From contig OZ244849.1 in the NCBI GenBank assembly GCA_965220875.1, positions 558,001-622,000 on the forward strand: a stretch of DNA of 64,000 bases. The letters run 5' to 3'. Below are positions 17,963 through 26,129 of the stretch, in pieces (within the stretch, counting starts at the first letter, position 1; every line of letters starts with the position of its first letter). A program made the translations under genes and the position numbers. Source of the DNA: WTFY01 sp965220875. Lineage in GTDB: Bacteria > Pseudomonadota > Gammaproteobacteria > UBA4575. Under the pieces are notes generated by a model. The model worked only from the letters and a program-made list of their open reading frames with translations, was not told where the DNA came from and did no database searches.

Positions 17963-18053
17963 CCGTGTCTGGAAACCTGACGGATGGCTTGGTCGTTTTA
18001 GCCTGAAATGGGACTTATCTATTTAGGGGATTACATCCAATAGTTACAATTAG

Positions 18054-18269
18054 TTTAAAGGTAACTTCTCTAATGTAAAAAGTGTCGGTGGCGGTGTCTA
18101 CAAGTATAGGATTGATTTTGGTCCGGGCTATCGGATTTACTTTGGGAGGAGTAGAGAACTGCTCGTGATAGTGCTTGCTGGAGGTACGAAGATACGCCAG
18201 GACGCAGACATCGTATTAGCAAAAGAGTATTGGAAGGACTACAAACGGCGGAAACGGAAAGAGGTTTGA
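18054..18269 (+). pseudogene. RelE/HigB-type toxin, 5'-truncated
   Basis: The open frame encodes 'GNFSNVKSVGGGVYKYRIDF', then GPGYRIYFG, 'LLVIVLAGGTKIRQDADIVL' and AKEYWKDY. This is the C-terminal two-thirds of the 'addiction module killer' family of RelE-like ribonucleases. A TAG stands just before the frame opens and no start codon or N-terminal third is present, so the toxin is broken. The antitoxin gene begins 3 bp after the stop, the normal toxin-first order. Confidence 0.65.
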
Positions 18270-18271
18270 CA

Positions 18272-18595
18272 ATGGCCTTAACGAAAGATTTCAAAGAAAC
18301 CATTCAGTTGTGAGCGCAACGCGATCCAGCATTTCGTAAAGCCTTGCTGCAAGAAGGCACAGAGTATCTTTTGGCAGGTGATCTTGATGTTGGCAAAGCC
18401 GTGCTTCGTGACTATATCAATGCGACGGTGGGGTTTGAGGAATTATCTATAGTCTGCGGAAAATCCAGTAAAAGCCTTATGCGCATGTTCGGGCCAAAAG
18501 GAAATCCCCAGATGAGGAACCTGTTTACTGTAACCGGTTACCTGCAGGAACGGGAGGGCGTACATCTGGAGGTCAAGGCCAGAAAGGTGGCTTAA
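18272..18595 (+). pseudogene. Antitoxin of the addiction module, in-frame TGA
   Basis: The frame begins MALTKDFKETIQL, then has TGA at codon 14 (18311-18313), then continues AQRDPAFRKALLQE, 'GDLDVGKAVLRDYINATVGF', 'SKSLMRMFGPKGNPQMRNLF' and ends after 107 codons. This is the Xre-like 'addiction module antidote' family at normal length. The stop lies where family members often have Arg, so a single CGA-to-TGA change is likely. Because the toxin is also truncated, loss of the antitoxin would be harmless. Re-initiation at a TTG near 18344 is possible but unproven. Confidence 0.65.
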
Positions 18596-18634
18596 GGTTG
18601 ATACTGAGAGAACCGCATCTAAGTTCACATTAAT

Positions 18635-18686
18635 TGTGTGATTCATAGACACCCATTTTATTGAAACGATGTCTATGAATCACACA
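18635..18686. repeat. 17-bp perfect inverted repeat
   Basis: TGTGTGATTCATAGACA at 18635-18651 is repeated inverted at 18670-18686, with an 18-bp spacer. It lies between the end of the antitoxin frame and the end of a leftward open frame, so a bidirectional terminator is one reading, although there is no T-run. The end of a small mobile element is another. Confidence 0.6.
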
Positions 18687-18688
18687 GT

Positions 18689-18985
18689 TTAAGAGTCAGT
18701 TTTAGGCCAACTGATGTCAGATGCGACATGCCGTATTTGCGTCTCAATATCTTCAAGTAATTCAACAATACGTTCCAATGCGTCAACTTTACGTTCTTCA
18801 AGTGACTTGAAGCCTGTCAAGCCCCCTGAGTATGTACCAGGTACTGTGAGAGGGCTGAAGCGATAGTTTCCGGTACAGACGGTCGTTGTTGTGCTGCCCC
18901 CATTCGTCCTGCCCGTCTCCAGCAGCGACGTGTCAGAGCCCCACGCAGCGGCGTGAACACCAACGTCTGCCCGGCCCCAATGCAC
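18689..18985 (-). CDS. Hypothetical small protein with C-terminal coiled coil
   Basis: A weakly supported open frame of about 98 residues downstream of the TonB receptor, with a possible GTG start at 18985. The Thr/Gly-rich middle (TGRTNGGSTTTTVC) is followed by a heptad-like helix 'KVDALERIVELLEDIETQIR'. The helical tail looks like protein, but the upstream half may not be. No family is recognised. Confidence 0.3.
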   Translation of the reverse strand: MHWGRADVGVHAAAWGSDTSLLETGRTNGGSTTTTVCTGNYRFSPLTVPGTYSGGLTGFKSLEERKVDALERIVELLEDIETQIRHVASDISWPKTDS

Positions 18986-19013
18986 TCCGCATGCCCTCAG
19001 TTCGGTCAGTACC

Positions 19014-21491
19014 TCAGAGCCGCATGCTGAGGGTTGCAAAGAAGGTCCGTCCCCAGCCAGCCGCGCGTGGCCCATCGGTCGTGGATGGATTTGCGGTGTT
19101 CGTGGAGAGCTTCGCATCGGTGACGTTGTACACGCCTGAGGTCAGCCGCATGTTTTTGAATCCTAATGGCTCTCTCCAGTCGAGCGTCACGTCGTGGCCG
19201 GTCCAGGAATTGAACTGGCCGTCGTCCCACCGGTTCTCGATCTCGTCGCGGTAGTTCAGGGCCCAGAATGCGGTGAGGCCGCCGCGCCCAGCCGAGGTCA
19301 CGATGCGCACGGCGTTGCGTGGGAGCGGGTTCGGCCGCTTCTCGCCTGCGATATGCTCGTCACTGCTGGAGACGTAGCGCCAGAGCCCGCGCATGGCGAC
19401 GAAGCCCCAGCCGGTCTCCATGCGCGCTCCGAACCGTGTGTTGACCCCTGAGATTTTGGTCTCGATGATGTTCGCAAAGCTCGCGTGAATAGCGATGTCT
19501 CCTGCCGCACGCTCGATGCAGTCACTGCCGCCACCCGGCGGGCAATCGGGGTGGTTCAGCATTGCCCAGGTGGCATCGTGCTGCCCCGGCAAATCCGAGG
19601 TCGTGAGCCGGTACCAGTCGGCGACGAGGTAGAACGGTCCTTTGCGGGCCTCGGCACCAATGGAGCGCCTCTCCGACTCCGGGGGCTTGAGATCGGGGTT
19701 GCCGGTCGTGTTGCGCGTCACCTGCCGGTAGTTCGCTGTGTCGCATGTGCGTGGCGGTGGCCCGCTCTCCGGGACGCAGCGGACATAGGGATGGTCCTGC
19801 GCCGCGGTACTGTGCAGATGGTACATGGAGGGCGTCGTGTCGCCTGAGCTCCACGAGCCGCGCAGCGTGAAAATATCGCTCAGGCGGTACTCGGCCCCGA
19901 GGCGCCATGCCTCCAGTCCACCGACGTCGTCGGCATCGTCGGCCCGAACTGCGGCCCTCACGTCGACGGTGTCGGCGAGGGGCAGGGACACCTCGGCGAA
20001 GGCTCCCGCCGTGTCGCGCTCGCCAGAGTAACTGGTGCCGCCCGAGCCGAGCACTCCGTTGACGTCGCGGGTCCGGCCATCTTCTGCCCGGAACGCCAGC
20101 GTGCGGCGGGACTCCGAGCGGTCGAGTTCGATCCCCGCTGTCCATGCCGTGGTGCGTCCGCCGATGCCCGGCCCGGCGCCCTCAAGCGCGAGACGCACGC
20201 CCAAATACCTCCCGCGGAAGTCCTCCTTCTCGCGCAGGCTGCTCCTCTCAATCGCTCTCAGATGGTCCGGTTCCTTCGACAGCGGGTCGGTCAGGTCATA
20301 CCTCCCAGCCAGAATCTCGTCCCTGATGATCGCAGCGTCCACAAAGGTATCGCCCGACAGCGAACTGTCGAACCTCCAAGCGCTGATGCGGGCATCGTAC
20401 CCGAAGTCTTCTGTGAATCGGCCCCTGATACTTGCCGAGGCATCGTACTCCTCGGTGCTCGTCCTCCAGTCTCGGTTGCCATGGCCGATGAAGCGGTGCC
20501 CGACCGAGAAGATGTCATCGCTCGTCGCCTCGAATGCCGGGTCTGCATTGCGCGCTGATGCGTTGATCGCGTCGAGCAGGCTCTCGCTTGGGGCAACGGA
20601 GAAAACACCAACCGATGGCGCGTAGCGGAACTCTGTTCGCCCAAGCGTGACGTTTGCATCCATATGGAATTCGGCGCGCTCTCCGAGCGGGTGATTGAGG
20701 TTCAAAATTACATTCTTCTGGTCGTAGCTCGGGCTGTCCCACCAGAAGTTGCCGTAGGCGAAACCGCAGCCCTTGTCACCTGAGTCGATCCCCGGTGGAT
20801 TACTGAGCGGGCCGGTGTAGCCTAGCGACTGGTCGCATGCGCCGAGTGCCACGGTTCTCAGTTCGAGCGAACTCGTATCGAAGATATAGGCGGTGTTGCC
20901 GCCGACGCTCACGTTTCGCGCCTCCGCGAAACTTCCACCCTCTGTCCACTTTGAGCGGCTGTGTGTGCGGGTCTGGCCTGCGATTTCCTCGCGGTCGAGG
21001 ATGTCAATGCCGATGGTCATGTGCCCGCCGTTACCGATCGTGCCGCCCCACACGACGCTGCCCTGGCGTGCTTCGCCGCCGTCGCGGCTCGGCATCCGGG
21101 CAACTGTCCGCACGTCGAAGCCATCCAGATCCTTCCTCAGCACGAGGTTGAACGCGCCACGCACCGCAGCGTGACCGCCGTGTATCCCCAGGCTCTCGGC
21201 CCTCAGCACCTCGATGCGCTCAACTGCCGAGAGCGGGAGGGTGTCCAGATTGCTCGCGGTCGTTGCATAGGGCCGCCCGTTCACCAGGATGAGAAGGTTG
21301 CGTCCCCCAGTGAAGAAGTAGCGGATGATGCCCGTGTCGAGCATCTCGCTAAACGTCTGGGCACCGGAGCGCTCGATGAATTCGCGATCGTACTCGGCAA
21401 TGATCTGCGGGGCTGGCGCCAGCGCACCGGCATGGACTTGGGCCGCCGTGAGAATGGTGGTCGCAGCGAGCGCTGTGAAAACCTTTCTCAC
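19014..21491 (-). CDS. TonB-dependent outer-membrane receptor
   Basis: An 825-residue receptor with a signal peptide (TALAATTILTAAQVHA). The plug domain spans roughly residues 30-120: 'FSEMLDTGIIRYFFTGGRNL', 'ILVNGRPYATTASNLDTLPL', and 'VERIEVLRAESLGIHGGHAA', the GxxAxxG-type plug signature. The 22-strand barrel domain follows and ends in Leu after ATLSMRL. Extracellular loops contain Cys pairs. It imports an unknown ligand using TonB energy; no transporter or regulator gene is adjacent. The start is GTG, overlapping the stop of a short upstream frame, with its own GGAGA 8 nt before. Confidence 0.85.
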   Translation of the reverse strand: MRKVFTALAATTILTAAQVHAGALAPAPQIIAEYDREFIERSGAQTFSEMLDTGIIRYFFTGGRNLLILVNGRPYATTASNLDTLPLSAVERIEVLRAESLGIHGGHAAVRGAFNLVLRKDLDGFDVRTVARMPSRDGGEARQGSVVWGGTIGNGGHMTIGIDILDREEIAGQTRTHSRSKWTEGGSFAEARNVSVGGNTAYIFDTSSLELRTVALGACDQSLGYTGPLSNPPGIDSGDKGCGFAYGNFWWDSPSYDQKNVILNLNHPLGERAEFHMDANVTLGRTEFRYAPSVGVFSVAPSESLLDAINASARNADPAFEATSDDIFSVGHRFIGHGNRDWRTSTEEYDASASIRGRFTEDFGYDARISAWRFDSSLSGDTFVDAAIIRDEILAGRYDLTDPLSKEPDHLRAIERSSLREKEDFRGRYLGVRLALEGAGPGIGGRTTAWTAGIELDRSESRRTLAFRAEDGRTRDVNGVLGSGGTSYSGERDTAGAFAEVSLPLADTVDVRAAVRADDADDVGGLEAWRLGAEYRLSDIFTLRGSWSSGDTTPSMYHLHSTAAQDHPYVRCVPESGPPPRTCDTANYRQVTRNTTGNPDLKPPESERRSIGAEARKGPFYLVADWYRLTTSDLPGQHDATWAMLNHPDCPPGGGSDCIERAAGDIAIHASFANIIETKISGVNTRFGARMETGWGFVAMRGLWRYVSSSDEHIAGEKRPNPLPRNAVRIVTSAGRGGLTAFWALNYRDEIENRWDDGQFNSWTGHDVTLDWREPLGFKNMRLTSGVYNVTDAKLSTNTANPSTTDGPRAAGWGRTFFATLSMRL

Positions 21492-21607
21492 CGTAGATTC
21501 TCCAAGTAGTTGTGGCAGTACGGATGGTCCTCCATGCCCCCGCTGATCTTGACCACGATCGCCCGCAGTAAATTGATGATCTCCAATTCTTTGAATCGCT
21601 TACGCAT
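21488..21607 (-). pseudogene. Short IS3 OrfA-like frame preceding the TonB receptor
   Basis: A 39-codon frame starting MRKRFKELEIINLLRAIVVK and ending in TGA, which overlaps the GTG start of the receptor gene (GTGA). The first 20 residues resemble the IS3 OrfA N-terminus and the fragment at 15011-15193. It is probably a transposon scar that now lies in the receptor leader. Whether it is translated and couples translation to the receptor is open. Confidence 0.4.
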
Positions 21608-21780
21608 GATGATCCCCTTGACCCAAACCCTTATGAGAGTTTTACGCCTAAATCTGGATCAAGTTTAGGGGGCAGGACAAACCTGAGTCATGTTTTTCCT
21701 TATAACTCTTTTGAACTGCCGCCATTCTCATATTTCCTCTTGTGTTAAGTTTGAAAGTGTTTCTTGAGCCTCATATATTT

Positions 21781-21996
21781 CTATCCGCTGGGTAATACTT
21801 CCAATACATGCTTAGTGACCTCATTAAAACCATCCAAAAAGTTCTTATCAGGTGCAGATCCTTCAACTTTTTCTTGTAAGTCACAGAGATTATCAACAAG
21901 ATCGTTTCTAGAACAATCAAGTGCTAATGACGCTACGACATTCAGAAGCGCAAATGTCTGTCCCTGAAGATTTTCAATTTGTTCGGTCTTATCCAT
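21781..21996 (-). CDS. Hypothetical small acidic protein
   Basis: 71 residues, starting MDKTEQIENLQGQTF, with AAAGGGTGAAAAT before the ATG. The sequence is acidic and helical ('LLNVVASLALDCSRNDLVDN') with no signal peptide and no recognised family. GC is low compared with the flanks. The ribosome-binding site and amphipathic pattern make it plausible. Confidence 0.45.
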   Translation of the reverse strand: MDKTEQIENLQGQTFALLNVVASLALDCSRNDLVDNLCDLQEKVEGSAPDKNFLDGFNEVTKHVLEVLPSG

Positions 21997-22588
21997 ATTT
22001 TCACCCTTTGAAAATAAAATGCTCCCTCTAGCAGTCAGAAGCCTTCGGCCACATGCCAGAGCCTTCCAAGCAAAATACCTAGCACTCTCTCATTGTACCA
22101 ATACTTAATTTGCATCCACCAAATTCATCATCGTAGACTGAGAATTGAAAAGTGAACCTTGTTACCAGATATTCAAAAATCTGTTCCTTGATATGACACA
22201 TTTCGCTATATAGCTTTAATGCCATTTGTAGCAGACTCCTTCGTGGCGGTTGTGGTCAAGCCGCGCCGTGCCACCGAGAAGGAAGCAAATATAATTTGGG
22301 TTTGCTGATACCTTTCGGCACCATTGTATATAGTCCCCAAAAAGAACCTATTATGCCAAGTGGTATTTATGGGCACCACAACAGAAAAATCCCACTGAGC
22401 GAAATGGATTTGTGTTTTTCAATCACCTAGAGATGAACAGGCCAGATTCATTGAACTTCAAGTGTAGCGGTGATAACTGGCAAAAAGTGTATGGCTGGCC
22501 TTTGAATGCTGGACTTGTGAATGCTTAAGCTTCTGACCAGTTATTCCGATTAGGTTGAGGGAATTAAGTATGCAAGTCCCCCTGAAAT
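21997..22588. other. Low-GC non-coding spacer
   Basis: About 590 bp with lower GC than the genes to its right. No frame with a credible start and recognisable product, no tRNA and no clear terminator were seen. Confidence 0.4.
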
Positions 22589-23674
22589 CTAGTAGACATA
22601 CGGGATGATCCGCCTGGGGACTTTCTCCCGGTACCTGCCCCACAGCTCGCCGTACTTCTCCTCGCAGCGACGGTCATCATCGCGTTCACGCGCGCCCAGC
22701 AGCAGCACGTAGTACACCGGGTAGAGCCAGGGAATCACCAGCAGGGGCCAGCCCAGTGACAGGGTAAGCCCGACTGCCATGATCACCTCGCCCATGTAGT
22801 TTACATGCCGTGACACCCTCCAGAACCCGCTGCAAAGCAGCTCCCGCTCACCATCCGAAATGCTTCGGGGCTTGAACCACCCGAGGAACACCTGCGAGGG
22901 ATTCCGCTTGAAGCAGTACTTCTGCAGGTTCGCCCCCCGCGAGAAGACCCAGCCCGCAAAGAACACGGCGGCCGAGAACGCCAGGTACCCTGCAGAGGGA
23001 TCCGGGCTGAAGAGGTCCGCTACCGCCCACAGGCCGATGACGTAGAAGTACGGGTAGAACACCATGCATCCCCCGATCAACTTGAAGCCGAGCCGCTCCG
23101 CAAACAGGTCGTAGGTGTAAAGGTGGACACGTTCGAACACGAGGTAGTCGCAGACAAACCAGGTGAACAGGCCTACGTACAGGATCACGCCCGGGGAGAC
23201 GTTGCCCGGATGGCTCAGGACATGATGCGCGGCAAAGGAGAGCAGATTGAGTTCAAGCAGCGTGGCACCCATCACGTACAGGTACATTTTCGCATCCACG
23301 CGCCCGGCGAACAGTCTCGGGTTTCTCCTTCGCCCGAGAAAGAAATCTCTCACCCGGGACTCCGACTGTGCAGGCACACCTGGCAGGACCGCGAGCGATA
23401 CGGGCAGTGCCAGGACAAGGGCTCCGGCCACCCCCTCCCACCGGTGCTGCCAGAACCAGTCAAAGGGTACCAGTCCGGTGATTCCGCCGACCAACCAGAT
23501 CACCACGACAACGATGAAAACCTGGAATCCGTTCAGCCTGTAGGTGAGGGGTTCACCAGTCTGTTCATCCCTGGCATAACCCTTCAACTCGCGTGCCGGC
23601 ACCACGAGCTGAAGCCCCAGTACCAGTGCGAAGACGATCCACGGCGTAAAAAAACCCAGTACGTATTCAGTCAT
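22589..23674 (-). CDS. ERG4/ERG24-family sterol reductase-like membrane protein
   Basis: A 361-residue polytopic membrane protein with about eight hydrophobic segments. The C-terminal half carries family hallmarks: 'NLQKYCFKRNPSQVFLGWF', 'CSGFWRVSRHVNYMGEVIM' (the RHxNYxG box), and the ending 'EEKYGELWGRYREKVPRRII' then PYVY. The family includes C14 and C24(28) sterol reductases, which use NADPH to saturate sterol double bonds, plus some bacterial homologs. It is shorter than the usual 420-450 residues, mainly at the N-terminus. Its ATG overlaps the stop of an SDR gene (ATGA). Substrate unknown: a sterol, hopanoid-like lipid or other isoprenoid. Confidence 0.75.
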   Translation of the reverse strand: MTEYVLGFFTPWIVFALVLGLQLVVPARELKGYARDEQTGEPLTYRLNGFQVFIVVVVIWLVGGITGLVPFDWFWQHRWEGVAGALVLALPVSLAVLPGVPAQSESRVRDFFLGRRRNPRLFAGRVDAKMYLYVMGATLLELNLLSFAAHHVLSHPGNVSPGVILYVGLFTWFVCDYLVFERVHLYTYDLFAERLGFKLIGGCMVFYPYFYVIGLWAVADLFSPDPSAGYLAFSAAVFFAGWVFSRGANLQKYCFKRNPSQVFLGWFKPRSISDGERELLCSGFWRVSRHVNYMGEVIMAVGLTLSLGWPLLVIPWLYPVYYVLLLGARERDDDRRCEEKYGELWGRYREKVPRRIIPYVY

Positions 23675-24453
23675 TGCAGATGCCCTGTGGATTTACCCAT
23701 CAACTGTATGGCAGATCTCCTGGAAATCAGCCGGGTGGTGATCAGCGCACCGATCCGGTTGATCCACCCCGGAATGAAACGCGGCCCGCGGCCCAGTGCC
23801 TCAAGCGTCATCTCCGCAACGGTCGAGGGATCCATCATGCCGGGAGCGTCCTGCCTGAAATTGCGGAGATAGCCTGGCGTGGGCATGGCACCGGCACAGC
23901 TCACGGTTACCTCCACATTGTGTTCACGCAGTTCGTACCACAGCCCTTCCGCAAGGATGGTGCCGAACGCCTTGGTCGCCGCATACGCGGCAATCCCGGG
24001 CACGCCCTGCATGCCAGCCAGGGAGGACATCAGGACAATGGCGCCTTTCTTTCTCTGGTACATACCGGGCGCCAGCGTGCGCACCGCGGTGACTGGTCCC
24101 TGAACATTCACCCTGACAAGCTGCTGCAGGCTTTCGGGATCGGTATCCAGGAAACTGCCTGTCGGGACACAGGCCGCGTTATACACGAGCACCCCGACCT
24201 CGAGACCCTCCGTGGCCTCCCGCAGCACCTCGGCCATTTGTGCATCGGCAAGATCCTGTGCCAGGCACCGGATTTCGACCGGGTATCGCTGCCGAATCTC
24301 CCCGGACACCTTCTCAAGCAAATCGGCCCGCCGGGCGATCAGGAGAAGGTTCATTTCCCTGGCCGCAAGGTGCCTGGCGAACGCAACGCCCAGGCCTTCC
24401 GATGCGCCGGCGACCACCGCCCAGGACCCGTAACGATTTGGAAATTGTCTCAA
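23671..24453 (-). CDS. Short-chain dehydrogenase/reductase
   Basis: A classical SDR of 260 residues. It has the cofactor motif 'AVVAGASEGLGVAFA' (TGxxxGxG type, first Thr replaced by Ala), NAA-type 'LVYNAACV', the catalytic Ser in VLMSSLAGM and Tyr/Lys in 'AAYAATKAF'. The C-terminal region 'PRFIPGWINRIGALITTRLI' may sit on a membrane, as in steroid or acyl-ketone reductases. The start is TTG. The 4-bp overlap with the ERG4/ERG24-like gene suggests that both act on one lipid substrate, which is an inference. Confidence 0.85.
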   Translation of the reverse strand: MRQFPNRYGSWAVVAGASEGLGVAFARHLAAREMNLLLIARRADLLEKVSGEIRQRYPVEIRCLAQDLADAQMAEVLREATEGLEVGVLVYNAACVPTGSFLDTDPESLQQLVRVNVQGPVTAVRTLAPGMYQRKKGAIVLMSSLAGMQGVPGIAAYAATKAFGTILAEGLWYELREHNVEVTVSCAGAMPTPGYLRNFRQDAPGMMDPSTVAEMTLEALGRGPRFIPGWINRIGALITTRLISRRSAIQLMGKSTGHLQ

Positions 24454-24582
24454 GGTATCGCTCGTGTAGTACGCGTTCTATGCGGCTTGAGTATAGCAAT
24501 TCCCCTGGTACGGCATGTGTGAATCCCGTTACAGGTCCATTCCCTGAAGGGCGGCGACAGATGCCGCACATGTCGTACACTT

Positions 24583-26043
24583 GTGGCCATGACTTCGAAC
24601 CCTGACACACGTCCTGTGCTGCTCTGGCTGCGCGCGGACCTGCGACTGGTGGACAACCCCGCACTCTCCTGGGCGATCGCGTCCGGACGGCCCGTCATTC
24701 CGGTGTTCGTGCTGGATGATGCAGGAAGGGGGCGAATCGGTGCGGCGTCCCGCTGGTGGCTGCATGGCAGCCTGCAGGCCCTGGGCAAGACACTGGAACA
24801 CAAGGGGAGCCAGCTGATCCTGCGTCATGGCCCCGTTCTGGAGACGCTCACTGCGCTGGCAAGCGAGACCCATGCGTGTGCGATCACATGGAACCGGCTG
24901 TATGACCCTCACGGAATGGCCGAAGGCCGCAAGCTCAGGGCATGGTGCGGACACAACGGTGTCGAGCCCCGGGACTTCAACGCCTCCCTGCTGTTCGAAC
25001 CCCGGGATATCCGTACCGCCGGTGGACTGCCTTACAGGATCTTCACGCCCTTCTGGAGACGGTGCCAGCAGACGGGCTTCGCACGCCCGCCGGGTGCTCC
25101 ACCGGACCGGATCCCTGCAGGCCCGTGGCCCGAAAGTGAAAGGCTCGAGGACTGGAAACTGAGACCTCGCAGCCCGGACTGGGCCGCAGGTTTTTGCAGG
25201 GTCTGGCACCCGGGCGAGGAAGGTGCCCGCATGAGGCTGGAATGTTTCCTGCGGCAGGATCTCAGGAACTACCACACCGAACGTGACCACCCGGGCATGA
25301 CCGCGACGAGCAGGTTGTCCCCCCATCTTCATTTTGGCGAAATCGGACCGCGCCAGATCGTCGCCTTGCTGGATTCAACGGATCCCGGGCCGGGTCCGGA
25401 CGCCTACCTGCGAGAACTCGGCTGGAGGGAGTTCAGCCATCACCTGCTGTTCCACAACCCGGACATGGAATCGTCCGGCCTGCGGCCTGAATTCGAGCAC
25501 ATGCCCTGGAGACAGGATCCGGCCGGCCTTGAACGCTGGCAGCAGGGCCTGACCGGCTATCCGCTGGTGGATGCAGGGATGCGCGAACTCTGGACGACCG
25601 GATGGATGCACAACCGTGTTCGCATGGTCACCGCCTCGTTCCTGACGAAGCACCTGCTGATCGACTGGCGGGCGGGAGCGGACTGGTTCCTGGATACGCT
25701 TGTGGATGCGGACCGGGCCAGCAACAGCGCGGGCTGGCAGTGGGTAGCCGGCTGCGGGTCCGATGCCGCGCCGTACTTTCGCATCTTCAACCCTGTCGCA
25801 CAGTCGCGGCGCTTTGACCCCGCCGGTCAATACCTTCGAACCTGGCTGCCGGAACTGCAGCAGCTGCCGGACCGTTTCATACATACCCCCTGGCAGGCAC
25901 CGCAAAGGATGCTGACCGATGCGGGAGTCAGGCTCGGCGAAAACTATCCTTATCCGATGGTCGACCATGCCTGCGCACGCAAGCGGGTCCTGGAAATCTA
26001 CCGGACCCGTATCCGCTCCAGTCCGGACAGCCCTCCAGCCTGA
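24583..26043 (+). CDS. phrB: Deoxyribodipyrimidine photo-lyase
   Basis: A 486-residue class I photolyase/cryptochrome protein that repairs cyclobutane pyrimidine dimers with blue light. The N-terminal antenna domain starts 'VLLWLRADLRLVDNPALSWA'. The FAD domain shows 'SRLSPHLHFGEIGPRQIV', 'YLRELGWREFSHHLLFHNP', 'GYPLVDAGMRELWTTGWMHN', and 'DADRASNSAGWQWVAGCG', all expected in CPD photolyases. GTG at 24583 or ATG at 24589 can start it. It is divergent from the SDR gene and convergent with the autotransporter gene. Confidence 0.9.
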   Translation: MAMTSNPDTRPVLLWLRADLRLVDNPALSWAIASGRPVIPVFVLDDAGRGRIGAASRWWLHGSLQALGKTLEHKGSQLILRHGPVLETLTALASETHACAITWNRLYDPHGMAEGRKLRAWCGHNGVEPRDFNASLLFEPRDIRTAGGLPYRIFTPFWRRCQQTGFARPPGAPPDRIPAGPWPESERLEDWKLRPRSPDWAAGFCRVWHPGEEGARMRLECFLRQDLRNYHTERDHPGMTATSRLSPHLHFGEIGPRQIVALLDSTDPGPGPDAYLRELGWREFSHHLLFHNPDMESSGLRPEFEHMPWRQDPAGLERWQQGLTGYPLVDAGMRELWTTGWMHNRVRMVTASFLTKHLLIDWRAGADWFLDTLVDADRASNSAGWQWVAGCGSDAAPYFRIFNPVAQSRRFDPAGQYLRTWLPELQQLPDRFIHTPWQAPQRMLTDAGVRLGENYPYPMVDHACARKRVLEIYRTRIRSSPDSPPA

Positions 26044-26129
26044 ACCCGGCACACCCAGTCAAAACCGGTTTCGCCTACATGCGTACCGGGGTTGCATGGA
26101 CCGGGAAAGCGGGTGAATCCCTGGAGTGT

